DNA of 64,000 nt. Origin: JAGQKC01 sp965223675 (GTDB lineage: Bacteria > Nitrospirota > Nitrospiria > Nitrospirales > UBA8639). The notes under the pieces are model-generated. The model ran no database searches. It was not told the origin of the DNA and was given only the letters and a program-made list of their open reading frames with translations. Both the position numbers and the translations under genes were made by a program. This document shows positions 8,693-17,691 of the stretch, one piece after another (position 1 is the first letter of the stretch; the number at the start of each line of letters is the position of its first letter). The stretch is taken from positions 3,472,001-3,536,000 of the forward strand of contig OZ245013.1 of assembly GCA_965223675.1 (NCBI GenBank), written 5' to 3'.

Positions 8693-8959
8693 TTCTGTGT
8701 GTTTCCAACTCTGTTTTTAGCATTCGACTTATCAAAATTGCATGCAGTGAATCTGATCTGTTCCGGATTTTGTGAACACGTCACTGATACTGCGAAATCA
8801 AACACTTGAGGCATGGGCAAGTCTACCCGTTTTGTCAAAACTCCTACCATTGCTGGATTGAACGACGCAAGAACAATCAAATTTCGTAATGAGCAAAATG
8901 ATCAATTCGGGATCACTGAAGCGGCTAGAACACCGGAGAGTTGGGTGAAAGGCAAGGTC

Positions 8960-9817
8960 TTAATTAAGCTGACTAGACGTGACTTCTTTTAGTGCCCATG
9001 AGGCCCACAGATGGACATTAGGAGTAGGGTCAGACTCTATGGCTTTCTTAAGAACTGGAACATCATTCTGTCCGCCGAGTTTCCCGATGCGAAAGGCTGC
9101 TTCTGTGCGAACCCCTTCATCTGGATCATTCAACAGAACTTTTCTAAAAACAATCAGTGCGCGAGGATCAGCAAGCTCTCCGAGCCCCGCAATCGCAATC
9201 TGACGTACGCGAGGGTCCTGGTCGTTCACGGCCTCAAGAAAAGTTTGATAGGATGATGGAATTTCGAGTTCCGTTAATGCCTGTACGACCGCACGCCTTG
9301 TTGAGGCTTCTGAAACAGCCAGGACCTGACCTAAAAGATTCGAGAAATCCTCCCTTGGCACGACATTGTCTAACGCTGAAGCCGCAGCTTCTTTTACGGA
9401 TTTAGAGGAGTCGCCAAGAGTTGCAATGAGTGCCAGAGCAGCATCTTGGGGTAGTTCATTGTCCATTTGTCCAAGAGCCCAGGCACTGTATTCGCGTACC
9501 AAACGATCTTCATCTCTTAATGAAGAAATTAATGCGGGTATGCCATTCGCATCAGCCACTTTTCCTAAGGACAGGGCAGCGGTACGTCGCATGTCAGGGT
9601 TAGGGTCATGGGTCAAGAGTTCAACTAGAATAGGGATTAGGGAATTGGGATCATGGGAACGCGATTCCACGGAACAGCTTGTCAAGATGGCTAGTCCAAT
9701 GCTGCCTGCTAGAAGCAAATAAGACGGAAAGAAGGACAACAACCAAATCAACAGCTTGCCTCCTCGAGAAACATTTTTGTCGTTTTTCCTAAAGATATGT
9801 ATGAAGAAAGTTGCCAA
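8960..9817 (-). CDS. HEAT-repeat lipoprotein
   Basis: This 285-residue protein has a hydrophobic N-terminal segment ending in a lipobox LTSC (Cys 48), then about seven HEAT/PBS-lyase repeats (for example DMRRTAALSLGKVADANGIP, LVREYSAWALGQMD, GVRTEAAFRIGKLGGQNDVP). The repeats would form an alpha-solenoid tethered to the membrane on the periplasmic side. The start chosen leaves a long n-region; an internal start could shorten it. This architecture is a protein-binding scaffold, and its partner is unknown. It is one of two exported HEAT genes in this part of the window. Confidence 0.8.
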   Translation of the reverse strand: MATFFIHIFRKNDKNVSRGGKLLIWLLSFFPSYLLLAGSIGLAILTSCSVESRSHDPNSLIPILVELLTHDPNPDMRRTAALSLGKVADANGIPALISSLRDEDRLVREYSAWALGQMDNELPQDAALALIATLGDSSKSVKEAAASALDNVVPREDFSNLLGQVLAVSEASTRRAVVQALTELEIPSSYQTFLEAVNDQDPRVRQIAIAGLGELADPRALIVFRKVLLNDPDEGVRTEAAFRIGKLGGQNDVPVLKKAIESDPTPNVHLWASWALKEVTSSQLN

Positions 9818-9974
9818 TTCCTCAGCACGTCAAGCAGTTTGGAGAACATTCATGACAGTGGTAACTTCTATGAAAATCAATGGACAAGAATGACAAAACA
9901 CATTACGTTTTTCACGTGAAATCTTTAGCTATGAGATTTCTCTTAGCTTTTTACCTTATGAGGTTTCGGTCGGA

Positions 9975-10775
9975 CTAGGTTGTGGAAGGAGGCTCTTTCG
10001 GAAGAGCAGGTTGCTTGGCAGATTCCACCGCTTCCTGCATTTCTTTTTCTGCGGCTTCCATCTCAGCCTGAATGGTTCGCATTTCAGGATCTATGGAATT
10101 TTTAATGTCTGACGCCGCATCTCGAAATGTTCGAATAGTGCTTCCTAACCCCTCTCCTAAGCTTTGAAAATCCGTTGGGGCAGGAGCCACGGCGGGTTTG
10201 GCCTTGGCTTTCATCGCAGCTTGCTGGGCCTGAACTCTCGCAACAGCTTGTTTATTCACAATGGCTGATGGGCGTTTAACCGCTGGTTTGGCTTGAGCTG
10301 ATGCAGGGAGAGGCGGGTATTGTGGCGCGGTTACCGTAGGAGCGGCCATGCCGCGCTCCTCCATGGTCATCGGTGGTGGTACATGGCTGCTCGCAGCTTC
10401 TGACTGAGATGGTTGGGCTTTAGGTCGAACGGCCTCAGGACCGGCTCCCTTATATAGGAGAGCAGCTGTAGTTCCAGGAGTCTGTTCCGGCCCAGGCTGG
10501 TAGGGTTGATTCGATGGCTGGTTTTGAGCTGAAGTTGCTGGAGCAGGCTGGGCTGAAGACTGTGCTTGAGCGTTTGGAGAAGCTTCCGGGCTTGGCTGTT
10601 CCTCTGGTTGTGTATTGGGGTCAATGGGTGGAGGGATGTCATTGACTTCTTTTTTGAAGCCTTTCAAGGCCTTTCCGACACCTTCCCCGATCTGTGGAAG
10701 CCGACCGGCCCCGAATATGATCAGAACAATCACCAGAATGATGATCAGTTCTGAGAACCCCATCGTTCCAAACAT
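9975..10775 (-). CDS. tatA: Sec-independent translocase component TatA/TatB with long disordered tail
   Basis: The first 45 residues are a textbook TatA/B: a short periplasmic start, one TM helix with FSELIIILVIVLIIFGAGRL, the hinge P, and an amphipathic helix (GEGVGKALKGFKKEVND). It should form the pore-lining or docking subunit of the twin-arginine pathway in the inner membrane. The unusual part is the 220-residue tail, rich in Pro, Ala, Gln and Ser. It ends in a charged helix (MRTIQAEMEAAEKEMQEAVE). Most TatA proteins are 60-100 residues and TatB 100-180. No tatC is beside it. A possible Tat substrate, MsrB, is encoded at 44555. Confidence 0.85.
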   Translation of the reverse strand: MFGTMGFSELIIILVIVLIIFGAGRLPQIGEGVGKALKGFKKEVNDIPPPIDPNTQPEEQPSPEASPNAQAQSSAQPAPATSAQNQPSNQPYQPGPEQTPGTTAALLYKGAGPEAVRPKAQPSQSEAASSHVPPPMTMEERGMAAPTVTAPQYPPLPASAQAKPAVKRPSAIVNKQAVARVQAQQAAMKAKAKPAVAPAPTDFQSLGEGLGSTIRTFRDAASDIKNSIDPEMRTIQAEMEAAEKEMQEAVESAKQPALPKEPPSTT

Positions 10776-10943
10776 TTATACGTAACCCTTCTTAATGAGC
10801 CATCGTCCCTACAGAGCCTTTTCCTTATAAGAACTCTATCTTTCGAGGTAAGGAAGTGTCAACCCGCGAGCGTTGTTCAAGGGTTACTCATTAATATGAG
10901 CATGAGTCTTGATTCGAGATAAGAATTGTATTTCTCCCTGAGC

Positions 10944-11429
10944 ATGATAAAATTCTACTCGATGTCTACTCTTACCTCGCCACGAGTCCCATCCTATCGC
11001 ATTACGCTCTTCTACGGTCCCGAGTATCTCGAGGGATCACCTCAAATCATTCAATGTGTGTTTAATGTTAAAAAAAGAAGCTGGAAAGGAGGTGTACAAA
11101 TTGTGGTGGATGTAGACCACGTGCAGTTCCTCCGGGTTGGAAAGTTGCTTCGGTTTGATGAATGGTTAGAAGGCATTTTACTGCAGCTTCCAGAGGATTG
11201 CCGTTCTGAGAGTGCAGAGCGAGCAAAAGATCTTTTTGCCCAACAAGTGTGTTTCACCAAATTACAACAAGCGATTCAACAGGGAATCCGACAGGAGAAT
11301 TCAAGATTAGAGAGCGCGAGTTTGGTTTCTGAACTCGATGAGGCCACCATCCTAGAGGCCGATCATATAAAAAGTCAGGTCCTGACAGAACTCGATGTCG
11401 ATGAGATTGTCTCGCAAGGGTTTTCTTAG
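10944..11429 (+). CDS. Conserved-looking hypothetical cytoplasmic protein
   Basis: I do not recognise this protein of about 160 residues. It has a beta-rich N-terminal half (YRITLFYGPEYLEGSP, then IIQCVFNVKKRSWKGGVQIV and DHVQFLRVGKLLRFDEWL) and a helical, acidic C-terminal half. There is no signal peptide or TM segment. Several in-frame starts exist: TTG 10926, ATG 10944 and ATG 10962. None has a strong Shine-Dalgarno. It is divergent from tatA and upstream of a small exported protein gene. Confidence 0.6.
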   Translation: MIKFYSMSTLTSPRVPSYRITLFYGPEYLEGSPQIIQCVFNVKKRSWKGGVQIVVDVDHVQFLRVGKLLRFDEWLEGILLQLPEDCRSESAERAKDLFAQQVCFTKLQQAIQQGIRQENSRLESASLVSELDEATILEADHIKSQVLTELDVDEIVSQGFS

Positions 11430-11610
11430 GCAGCTAGCACATTTTTAAAAATCAATGGTTTTGACAAAGCCAGTCGTCTCTCAAGCCATCTTCGACTCTA
11501 GAATTGTCAGACATTATTTGGGATCAATAAAAAAGTTCTTGAGCCATATGACTGACTCTTTTCTTTCATATCTGGTTGTAGACAATCACAAGCAAGGGAG
11601 GGCTCATTCC

Positions 11611-11988
11611 ATGTGTACAAATTCTGTTTCGAGTCGGCGCAGAAATGGTAGAAGAGGAACAACCGTTTGCATTGTCGTGCTCTTAGCCGTCCTTATGATT
11701 TTACACCCAGGAGTCGTGCTGGCCGATGATGAGACGAGTGCAGCAGGAGAAGCGGGATTGGGAATCGGCAGCGGGTTGCTGACCCTGGTGTATTTTCCTT
11801 TAAAAGTGGTGTATGCCGTGCTGGGGGGGGTAGTCGGCGGATTTACGTATGCGTTAACTGGTGGCGACATGGAAACAGCACAAACGGTGTGGGAACCAAG
11901 TTTTTATGGAACGTATGTTATTACCCCTTCGCATCTTAAGGGGGATGAAGCCGTTCGATTTTATGGGGTTTCTCCCTATGAAGACTAG
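11611..11988 (+). CDS. Small membrane protein with Gly-rich TM helix
   Basis: The frame is open from 11455, but the ATG at 11611 is preceded by AAGGGAGGG, making it the better start. The resulting 125-residue protein has a signal or TM segment (CIVVLLAVLMILHPGVVLA) and a second Gly-rich hydrophobic segment (LTLVYFPLKVVYAVLGGVVG). A short tail follows (VWEPSFYGTYVITPSHLKGD). The pattern recalls a group of small Nitrospira envelope proteins that I cannot name. The conserved-looking tail may face the periplasm. Confidence 0.7.
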   Translation: MCTNSVSSRRRNGRRGTTVCIVVLLAVLMILHPGVVLADDETSAAGEAGLGIGSGLLTLVYFPLKVVYAVLGGVVGGFTYALTGGDMETAQTVWEPSFYGTYVITPSHLKGDEAVRFYGVSPYED

Positions 11989-12048
11989 TGAAATCGGTTA
12001 CTGACACCGATACATAATGTGTGGACGACCGCTTTCTGAGGAGAAGGA

Positions 12049-12810
12049 ATGAAACCTGTTATTGGAGTCACACCTGATTACAATGCTGGAGACCGTGAAG
12101 ATATGGGAGGGAAAGAACCCACCTATTTTCTTCGTGCCCGATATGCCGAAGCGATTGAAGATGCTGGCGGGCTTCCCATCCTTCTCCCGCTCGTGACTGA
12201 CAGGGCCCGGCAAAACCAACTATTAGATCAGGTGGATGGTCTGCTCATCACAGGAAGTGGGTCGGATTTAGATCCGCAGTTGTACGGCGAACGTCAGTGT
12301 GTGCCATTTCGGCAGATGAGTCAACGACGAAGTACATTAGAACTCGGCATCAGCAAGTTGGCATATCACGCACATCTTCCTACTCTGGGAATTTGTGGCG
12401 GAATGCAGTCCATTAATGTGGCGTTAGGCGGAACGCTCATACAAGATATTGCGGTTCAACATTCAACAAAAATTGCTCATCTGCCATCTGGTTCAGCCAC
12501 CAAGAAGGCGCACGGTATTACGATTGCGCCTCGAACACTCTTGCATCGCATCGTTGGGAAGCTAAAGATTCGCGTGAATAGTTCTCACCATCAGTCTGTG
12601 AAAGCAGTACCGAGTAAGTTACTAACAAGTGCTTTAGCCCCTGATGGTGTTATTGAAGCGATTGAAGCCCCCCACCATCCCTTTCTTTTGGGTGTTCAAT
12701 GGCATCCGGAATTTCTCTACAAGCACGACCCCATCCAAAAAAAGCTCTTTCAGACACTCATAAAAGCCGCAAAGTCATTTGCCACGACACACGTCGTTCG
12801 ATCAGCTTAA
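12049..12810 (+). CDS. Gamma-glutamyl-gamma-aminobutyrate hydrolase family protein (peptidase C26)
   Basis: The 253-residue protein is a class I glutamine-amidotransferase-fold hydrolase. The start PVIGVTPDY and the pattern YAEAIEDAGGLPILLPL are typical of PuuD-like enzymes. The nucleophile Cys is in LGICGGMQSINVALGG and the catalytic His-x-Glu is in GVQWHPEF. An internal HHQSVKAV segment is also conserved. The family cleaves gamma-glutamyl amide bonds, as in polyamine degradation. No puu neighbours are present, so the substrate is uncertain. The start has a good Shine-Dalgarno (GGAGAAGGA). Confidence 0.9.
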   Translation: MKPVIGVTPDYNAGDREDMGGKEPTYFLRARYAEAIEDAGGLPILLPLVTDRARQNQLLDQVDGLLITGSGSDLDPQLYGERQCVPFRQMSQRRSTLELGISKLAYHAHLPTLGICGGMQSINVALGGTLIQDIAVQHSTKIAHLPSGSATKKAHGITIAPRTLLHRIVGKLKIRVNSSHHQSVKAVPSKLLTSALAPDGVIEAIEAPHHPFLLGVQWHPEFLYKHDPIQKKLFQTLIKAAKSFATTHVVRSA

Positions 12811-12848
12811 AAGCACTCATCCTAGCTCATATGTGGCTATGTCTGTAA

Positions 12849-13382
12849 CTACGTCGTTTCAGGATTGGGAGAGTTATCTGGTAATTCCGTCTTTACAGGA
12901 TCGGAAGTAGAGGGAGGTGCTGAACTCGCAGCTGTAGCTCCAGTTGTTGCTGTCGAAGGCTGAGGTTCAGTTGTCGATGGAGCGTTGTCTTTTTCAACTT
13001 TTGGTGCACTTGCCGGTGTCGGAGCACTTGTCTTTGGGCTGGCCGCAGCACTTGGTTTTGCAGCGCCTGATGTTGCTGGTGTTGCTGGCTTGGGAGCCGC
13101 TGGCTTTGGGGGAGGTTTGGGTTTTTCCGGCTTAATTCCTCCTTCCCAGTGAGGACCAGAATACATTTCTGCAGAAAGATCGTTCTCTTTCCATTTGGCC
13201 TCAAAAGCCGCCGCGGCCTTATTGGGGGTTTCTCCACTGCCGACCGTACGATTCCAGGGATACATTCGAGGGGAAATGTGACATTGCGCGTCATCTCGCC
13301 GCATGTACAGTGCGATGGGGTTTCCCCGATAGGGTCCCAGAAAAATATGAACAGTCCCAACAAATTCTGGAAGCGATTCCAT
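12849..13382 (-). CDS. Hypothetical protein with Pro/Ala-rich tail
   Basis: The 177-residue product has an ordered N-terminal half of about 85 residues (FVGTVHIFLGPYRGNPIALY, YPWNRTVGSGETPNKAAAAF, WKENDLSAEMYSGPHWEGG). A low-complexity tail follows, of Pro/Ala/Lys then Ser/Thr/Ala/Pro (KPKPPPKPAAPKPATPATSG and onward). I recognise no family. There is no export signal. The tail resembles that of the TatA-like protein in composition, suggesting a lineage tendency for disordered Ala/Pro extensions. Confidence 0.6.
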   Translation of the reverse strand: MESLPEFVGTVHIFLGPYRGNPIALYMRRDDAQCHISPRMYPWNRTVGSGETPNKAAAAFEAKWKENDLSAEMYSGPHWEGGIKPEKPKPPPKPAAPKPATPATSGAAKPSAAASPKTSAPTPASAPKVEKDNAPSTTEPQPSTATTGATAASSAPPSTSDPVKTELPDNSPNPETT

Positions 13383-13521
13383 ACTCTTTCCTAAAAGGAG
13401 GGATTATAGTGCCACAAGGTACGCGGAGACAACAAGGAATGTGAGGAAAAGGATATTGGATCAAAAAGCGTAAAGGGTATTAATTCTTGGGGTGAAATAG
13501 AGTAGAAGGAGAAGAAGAGGT

Positions 13522-14001
13522 TTAGAGTGTGACAGTCGAGGGAGTAACCGGTTCACTTTTTCTGAATAAATATAAGGCAATCATCAACACAAGAATAATG
13601 ACCACATGAAGCCCAAGATCCATTAAATAAAGATGAAACGTGTCTTTGGGAATGTCTTTTACATGAGAAAGTTCGGCGCCAGTTGTCAGAATCTTTCGAA
13701 CTGAAGCAATTACTCCGACGTGGAGGAATGGTTCAAGACGTACTCGTTCAGATTGTAAAAATCCCAATACAGTCCGAAACAATTCGAGGAGAATGATGAC
13801 AAGAAGTAAATCATTGATCAACGTGATGGATGCTTCGAGAAACCCGTCTGGAGCCCGATGAAAAAACTCGATCCAACTATATCCAAAAATCAACATGCCA
13901 AGGACTAAAAAACTCAAGCAGGCCGTGATATAGCCCCACCGGTCGAGCCATTGCATCCATTTCACCCATTGTTTCGTTGATTCTGGAGTCCAACCGTGCA
14001 T
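13522..14001 (-). CDS. PsiE family membrane protein
   Basis: The 159-residue protein has four predicted TM helices: YITACLSFLVLGMLIFGYSW, then ITLINDLLLVIILLELFRTV, a helix containing GVIASVRKILTTGAE, and VVIILVLMIALYLFRK. The pattern LLVIILLELFRTV..FL and the ASVRKIL segment fit the phosphate-starvation-inducible E (PF06146) family. Its molecular role is not known. In this organism a phosphate link cannot be shown from the sequence. It is a single gene, with C26 and hypothetical genes nearby. Confidence 0.8.
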   Translation of the reverse strand: MHGWTPESTKQWVKWMQWLDRWGYITACLSFLVLGMLIFGYSWIEFFHRAPDGFLEASITLINDLLLVIILLELFRTVLGFLQSERVRLEPFLHVGVIASVRKILTTGAELSHVKDIPKDTFHLYLMDLGLHVVIILVLMIALYLFRKSEPVTPSTVTL

Positions 14002-14168
14002 TCACATCTCTCGTACTTAGCAGAGGTTCAACATATTTAGTCGTCTTTCACTATTCTACTCTCACATGGTGCCCTGTTAGGCGTGAACGGTGAAGCATAA
14101 AGTAGAAGGCTCTTTTCTGTGTGTCTCTCATCTTTCGTCTGCCGCTTTACCTTTTATCCCTCACGGAG

Positions 14169-14564
14169 TTACGCATTACCCGTTTGAGATGTATTCGGCT
14201 CTGGGTCTGGACTGCGCATCCCGCTGCTGCCAAATTGAAGATCCTGCATGGCCTTGTCAGTGACGGAATGGCCGCAGCAGATAATCTCCTGAAATCCCGC
14301 TCCTCCATCCATCACCATCATGCGAAGTCCGCAGGAGTCGTGAAAGAGTTTCTTTTCATCAATCGTCATCCCCACCACAAGGGTTCCCTTCTTGCGTCCT
14401 CGCCCCATATCTGGCGAGGAGACCACGTCTTCTTCTGTGAGTTCGTGACCGCAACAAATGACTTTTTCAAATCCCGCACCGCCACTCAAGACTTTAAGCA
14501 TCAACCCGCATGAGTCTGGGTACCGTTTGCGTTCATCAATGATATCTCCTTTTTTGAGTGCCAT
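14169..14564 (-). CDS. Internally duplicated protein with degenerate desulforedoxin-like Cys/His motifs
   Basis: The 131-residue protein is a tandem duplication: repeat one has YPDSCGLMLKVLSGGAGFEK then VICCGHELT, and repeat two has FHDSCGLRMMVMDGGAGFQE then IICCGHSVT. The spacing resembles the desulforedoxin / desulfoferrodoxin N-terminal domain (CxxC, about 15 residues, then CCG). Each repeat lacks the first Cys of CxxC and instead carries His after CCG, giving a possible Cys3-His metal site. There is no signal peptide, so it is cytoplasmic. A redox or metal-binding role is inference. It is encoded alone between psiE-like and nagZ genes. Confidence 0.7.
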   Translation of the reverse strand: MALKKGDIIDERKRYPDSCGLMLKVLSGGAGFEKVICCGHELTEEDVVSSPDMGRGRKKGTLVVGMTIDEKKLFHDSCGLRMMVMDGGAGFQEIICCGHSVTDKAMQDLQFGSSGMRSPDPEPNTSQTGNA

Positions 14565-14737
14565 TCGCGATCCCTTTCTTGTTGGTCCTTGGATGTGATG
14601 ATTTCGTTGAATTACGAACTATCATGAATAATGACAGCTCTGAAGTTTCTACCTAATCAGATCTAGGGACACAAAGTCCAGAACCTTTGATAAGGAATGG
14701 CCCTGAACAGGATAAGAAATAGAAGGGGGTAAATATC

Positions 14738-15838
14738 TTATGCCTTTGCCGATGAGATGGATTGAATCTCAGCAAGAAGGGTCTTGTGCTTTGGCGACCC
14801 CACAACTTCTGAGATGTGTGTGTCATCCACAGGAATGTAGGGAAGAAGAAAACGTTCTTTGAGACTGTCTATTCGAGACAGGCTTGCCTCCAACCTATTC
14901 ATCGAAATATCACCGCTCGTCACAGCCTGTTCTACGGCTTCAATGGCTTCGGCCTGACGAGTCTGCTGATGGCATATGAGAATCAGGTCAATCCCAGCTT
15001 GTATGGACCGCACGGCTGCTTCACCCATCGACGAATGTTCCGCAATGGCGCTCATTTCAAGGTCATCACTTAAGATCAAGCCGGTAAACCCAAGTTCATC
15101 CCGAAGGAGGGTGGTCATCACCTTGTAGGAGAGGGTCGCGGGGACAGTGTCGTCTAACGCAGGATAATGGATATGGGCACTCATCATGGTCATGAGCCCA
15201 TGGGCAATCGCAGAGCGGAATGGTTGAAGCTCGATTTTTTCGAGTCGTTCTTTTGGCAGCTTGACGACTGGTAATTCCTTGTGTGAATCCTTCGTCGTTT
15301 CGCCATGCCCAGGGAAATGTTTTCCGCACGCAATCACGCCATGGTCGTGAAGACCAGAGATTGTGGCGTTGCCGAGCGTGCAGACTCGCTTAGGGTCTGC
15401 GCTAAATGCGCGATCCCCAATAATAGGATTTAACGGGTTGGTGTTTACATCCAAGACGGGCGCCATATTCATGTTAAACCCGACGGCCCGCAACTCTTGG
15501 GCGGTTACGGCTGCGGCTTGATAAGCGAAGTTAGAAGATCCACATCCCGCGACCGTAGCCGCGGGTGGAAAAATCGTAAAGTCAGAGGGTAGTCGAGAAA
15601 CCCTCCCTCCTTCTTGATCAATGGCCATCAAAAAGGGAGAAGACGGAGCCAGTTCTTGTAGCGCGTTCGTCAGATGCGCGATTTGATGCGCATCGACTAA
15701 ATTGCGCGTGAATAGAATAATGCCACCGGGCTTATACGCTTGTAACCAAGAGCGCAGCTCTGGCGACAGTTCTATCCCATCAAAGCCGACCATAAACAGT
15801 TGGCCGACTTTTTCGCGAAGTGTCATAGTTTTAGTCAT
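14738..15838 (-). CDS. nagZ: Beta-N-acetylhexosaminidase (GH3, NagZ-type)
   Basis: The 366-residue protein is a glycoside hydrolase family 3 enzyme of NagZ type. It has VGQLFMVGFDG near the start, AIDQEGGRVSRLP, and the family signature KHFPGHGETTKDSHKELP with the His/Asp dyad. The nucleophile Asp lies in ILSDDLEMSAIAEH. It should remove N-acetylglucosamine from 1,6-anhydro-muropeptides during peptidoglycan recycling in the cytoplasm. It lacks a signal peptide, in agreement. Length fits Gram-negative NagZ with a short C-terminal extension. A MITE-like element lies just upstream. Confidence 0.93.
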   Translation of the reverse strand: MTKTMTLREKVGQLFMVGFDGIELSPELRSWLQAYKPGGIILFTRNLVDAHQIAHLTNALQELAPSSPFLMAIDQEGGRVSRLPSDFTIFPPAATVAGCGSSNFAYQAAAVTAQELRAVGFNMNMAPVLDVNTNPLNPIIGDRAFSADPKRVCTLGNATISGLHDHGVIACGKHFPGHGETTKDSHKELPVVKLPKERLEKIELQPFRSAIAHGLMTMMSAHIHYPALDDTVPATLSYKVMTTLLRDELGFTGLILSDDLEMSAIAEHSSMGEAAVRSIQAGIDLILICHQQTRQAEAIEAVEQAVTSGDISMNRLEASLSRIDSLKERFLLPYIPVDDTHISEVVGSPKHKTLLAEIQSISSAKA

Positions 15839-15918
15839 TAACGTGGAGTGGAATGGGTAAAAATTTTCTCAACCAGAAGCTGTATTCGGCTATGACCAAA
15901 CAGACGATCTATTCTATA

Positions 15919-16129
15919 GGGTCTGTTCAAAAGAGCTTGGCTCATCTTCTAGATTTTCACAAGCATGAACATCACAGCTTGCGAGAGAGGAGGTCATGAG
16001 TCACCAGACCTGGAAATACGAGCCAAGCCAGCAAGGCCGCAAGCCGCGAGAGGGGCGAAGCGTACCTGGAAGGTACGTTGAGTTTCGCGAGTAATGAGAA
16101 CGCCGCTGGCGGCTTTTTTCAACAGACCC
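15919..16129. mobile_element. MITE-like intergenic element with terminal inverted repeats
   Basis: The termini are inverted: GGGTCTGTTCAAAAG (15919-15933) against CTTTTTTCAACAGACCC (16113-16129). Inner arms GCTTGGCTC (15935-15943) and GAGCCAAGC (16020-16028) also pair. The right part holds a hairpin GCCGC/GCGGC followed by six T, a ready-made terminator on the plus strand. It is about 211 bases long and noncoding, and it abuts the pepA stop codon at 16132. It has no transposase, so it would be non-autonomous. Such elements ending in GCTGGCGGC-T(n)-CA are, to my knowledge, repeated in Nitrospira-type genomes. Confidence 0.7.
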
Positions 16130-16131
16130 CC

Positions 16132-17646
16132 TTACTTATGAGGCTTATTGACGGTATTCAGCAGATACTGAATCAGGAGTCGAGTCCCGATAGCCGTTGG
16201 TCCTTTGCTGATACAAGGACGATCTGATGCGCTCCAATCGGTGCTCGCGATGTCGAGGTGTACCCATGGGAATTTCCCGACGAATTGTTTGAGGAACATG
16301 GCCGCGGTAATCATCCCGCCTCCACGGCCCCCGATATTCCGCATGTCGGCGACATCACTTTTCAATTGTTCGAAATACTCATCCCACAGGGGCATTTCCC
16401 ATACGCGTTCCCCCGAACCTTCTCCAGCTTGTTTGAGCTGACTTTTGAGCTTATCGTTGTTGCCCAACATGCCAATGGCGAATTGTCCAAGCGCCACGAT
16501 GCAGGCGCCAGTGAGAGTTGCGATATCAATGACACAAGCAGGTTTGAAGCGACCGGCGTAGGCCAAACCGTCGGCAAGAATCAATCGGCCTTCAGCGTCG
16601 GTATTCTGCACTTCCACGGTTTTTCCTGAAAGCATTGTCAAGATGTCCCCAGGTTTAGTGGCTTTTCCTCCCGGCATATTTTCAGCAACGGGCAAGAGAC
16701 CAACGACATTCAGGGGTAATCGCAAGCGAGCTGCCGCACGAACCGTGGCCAACACTTCTGCTCCTCCGGTCATGTCGGCTTTCATATGTTCCATATTTTC
16801 TGAAGGCTTGAGAGAAATGCCTCCAGAATCAAACGTCACGGTTTTACCGACAAGCACGATGGGCTTTTCGCCCTTTTTACCTCCCTGATACTCCAAAATG
16901 ACAAACTGTGGTGGATGTTGACTCGCCTGACCGACTCCCAATACTCCGCCCATTCCAAGTTGTTTCATCTTGCTTGGATTCAGCACCGTCAACCGTACTT
17001 TTTTTTCTTTCGAGATTTTCTTCGCTTCTTCCACAATGCGCGAAGGCGTCATCACATTGGCGGGATGGTTACAGAGATCTCGAGCGAAACATGTGGCTTC
17101 TCCGGTGGCCTCGCCTCGTTGGACCCCGCGTTTTACCGTACTGGTCAAGGAACTCTTCTCGACCAAAATAGTCATGCCACTTAAAGGCTTCCCGTTGTCG
17201 GAGGAATCGGTTCGATAGTTCATAAAGCGATAGTCGCCTAAAATCACGCCATCAACCATGGCCTGGGCAAGATCATCGGGCCACAAACCTGATCGATCGA
17301 GTCCGGGAATCGCGGTAACAAAGGAGCGAACCTCTGTTTGTCGCACACGTTTCACAACCGTCCCCATGGCTTGCCGGACCCGATCCAGAGTCAGGTCCTC
17401 GCGTTTACCGACACCGACGAGGAGGATGCGTTTGGCTGGAAGCGCGTCCCGGGTGTGAATCAAGACGATTTGGTTTGGTTTTCCTTGAAATTCTCCACTT
17501 TTCCGTAACTCGAGCAATTGCCCGCCGAGATTCCGATCTACGGGTTGAAGAGCCTTGTTTATGCTACTCTCCCCTTCATACCCTGGAATGACTAGAACTT
17601 CAGTGGATGTCCCCGTTAACGTTCCTTGCTTTACCGTAATTTTCAT
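16132..17646 (-). CDS. pepA: Leucyl aminopeptidase (M17)
   Basis: The 504-residue enzyme has the M17 signature NTDAEGRLILADGLAYA and the metal and catalytic segment VGKTVTFDSGGISLKPSENM with MKADMTGGAEV. The N-terminal alpha/beta domain begins with an EVLVIPGYEGE-type segment. It is a cytosolic hexameric di-metal aminopeptidase acting in peptide turnover. Length matches the family (about 500). The downstream side touches the MITE-like element, and queE lies 45 bases beyond its start on the same strand. All expected metal ligands in the two main motifs are present. Confidence 0.96.
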   Translation of the reverse strand: MKITVKQGTLTGTSTEVLVIPGYEGESSINKALQPVDRNLGGQLLELRKSGEFQGKPNQIVLIHTRDALPAKRILLVGVGKREDLTLDRVRQAMGTVVKRVRQTEVRSFVTAIPGLDRSGLWPDDLAQAMVDGVILGDYRFMNYRTDSSDNGKPLSGMTILVEKSSLTSTVKRGVQRGEATGEATCFARDLCNHPANVMTPSRIVEEAKKISKEKKVRLTVLNPSKMKQLGMGGVLGVGQASQHPPQFVILEYQGGKKGEKPIVLVGKTVTFDSGGISLKPSENMEHMKADMTGGAEVLATVRAAARLRLPLNVVGLLPVAENMPGGKATKPGDILTMLSGKTVEVQNTDAEGRLILADGLAYAGRFKPACVIDIATLTGACIVALGQFAIGMLGNNDKLKSQLKQAGEGSGERVWEMPLWDEYFEQLKSDVADMRNIGGRGGGMITAAMFLKQFVGKFPWVHLDIASTDWSASDRPCISKGPTAIGTRLLIQYLLNTVNKPHK

Positions 17647-17691
17647 GCAGTCCTCATCAGTAAGTTAGATAGTGAAAAGACAGACTAGGCC

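Noticed and set aside
8689..8880. Minus-strand 63-codon frame
   Set aside because: No recognisable protein features and no ribosome site; it lies in an intergenic gap.
14121..14513. Plus-strand 130-codon frame
   Set aside because: Antisense of the duplicated Cys protein, which has clear internal repeats.
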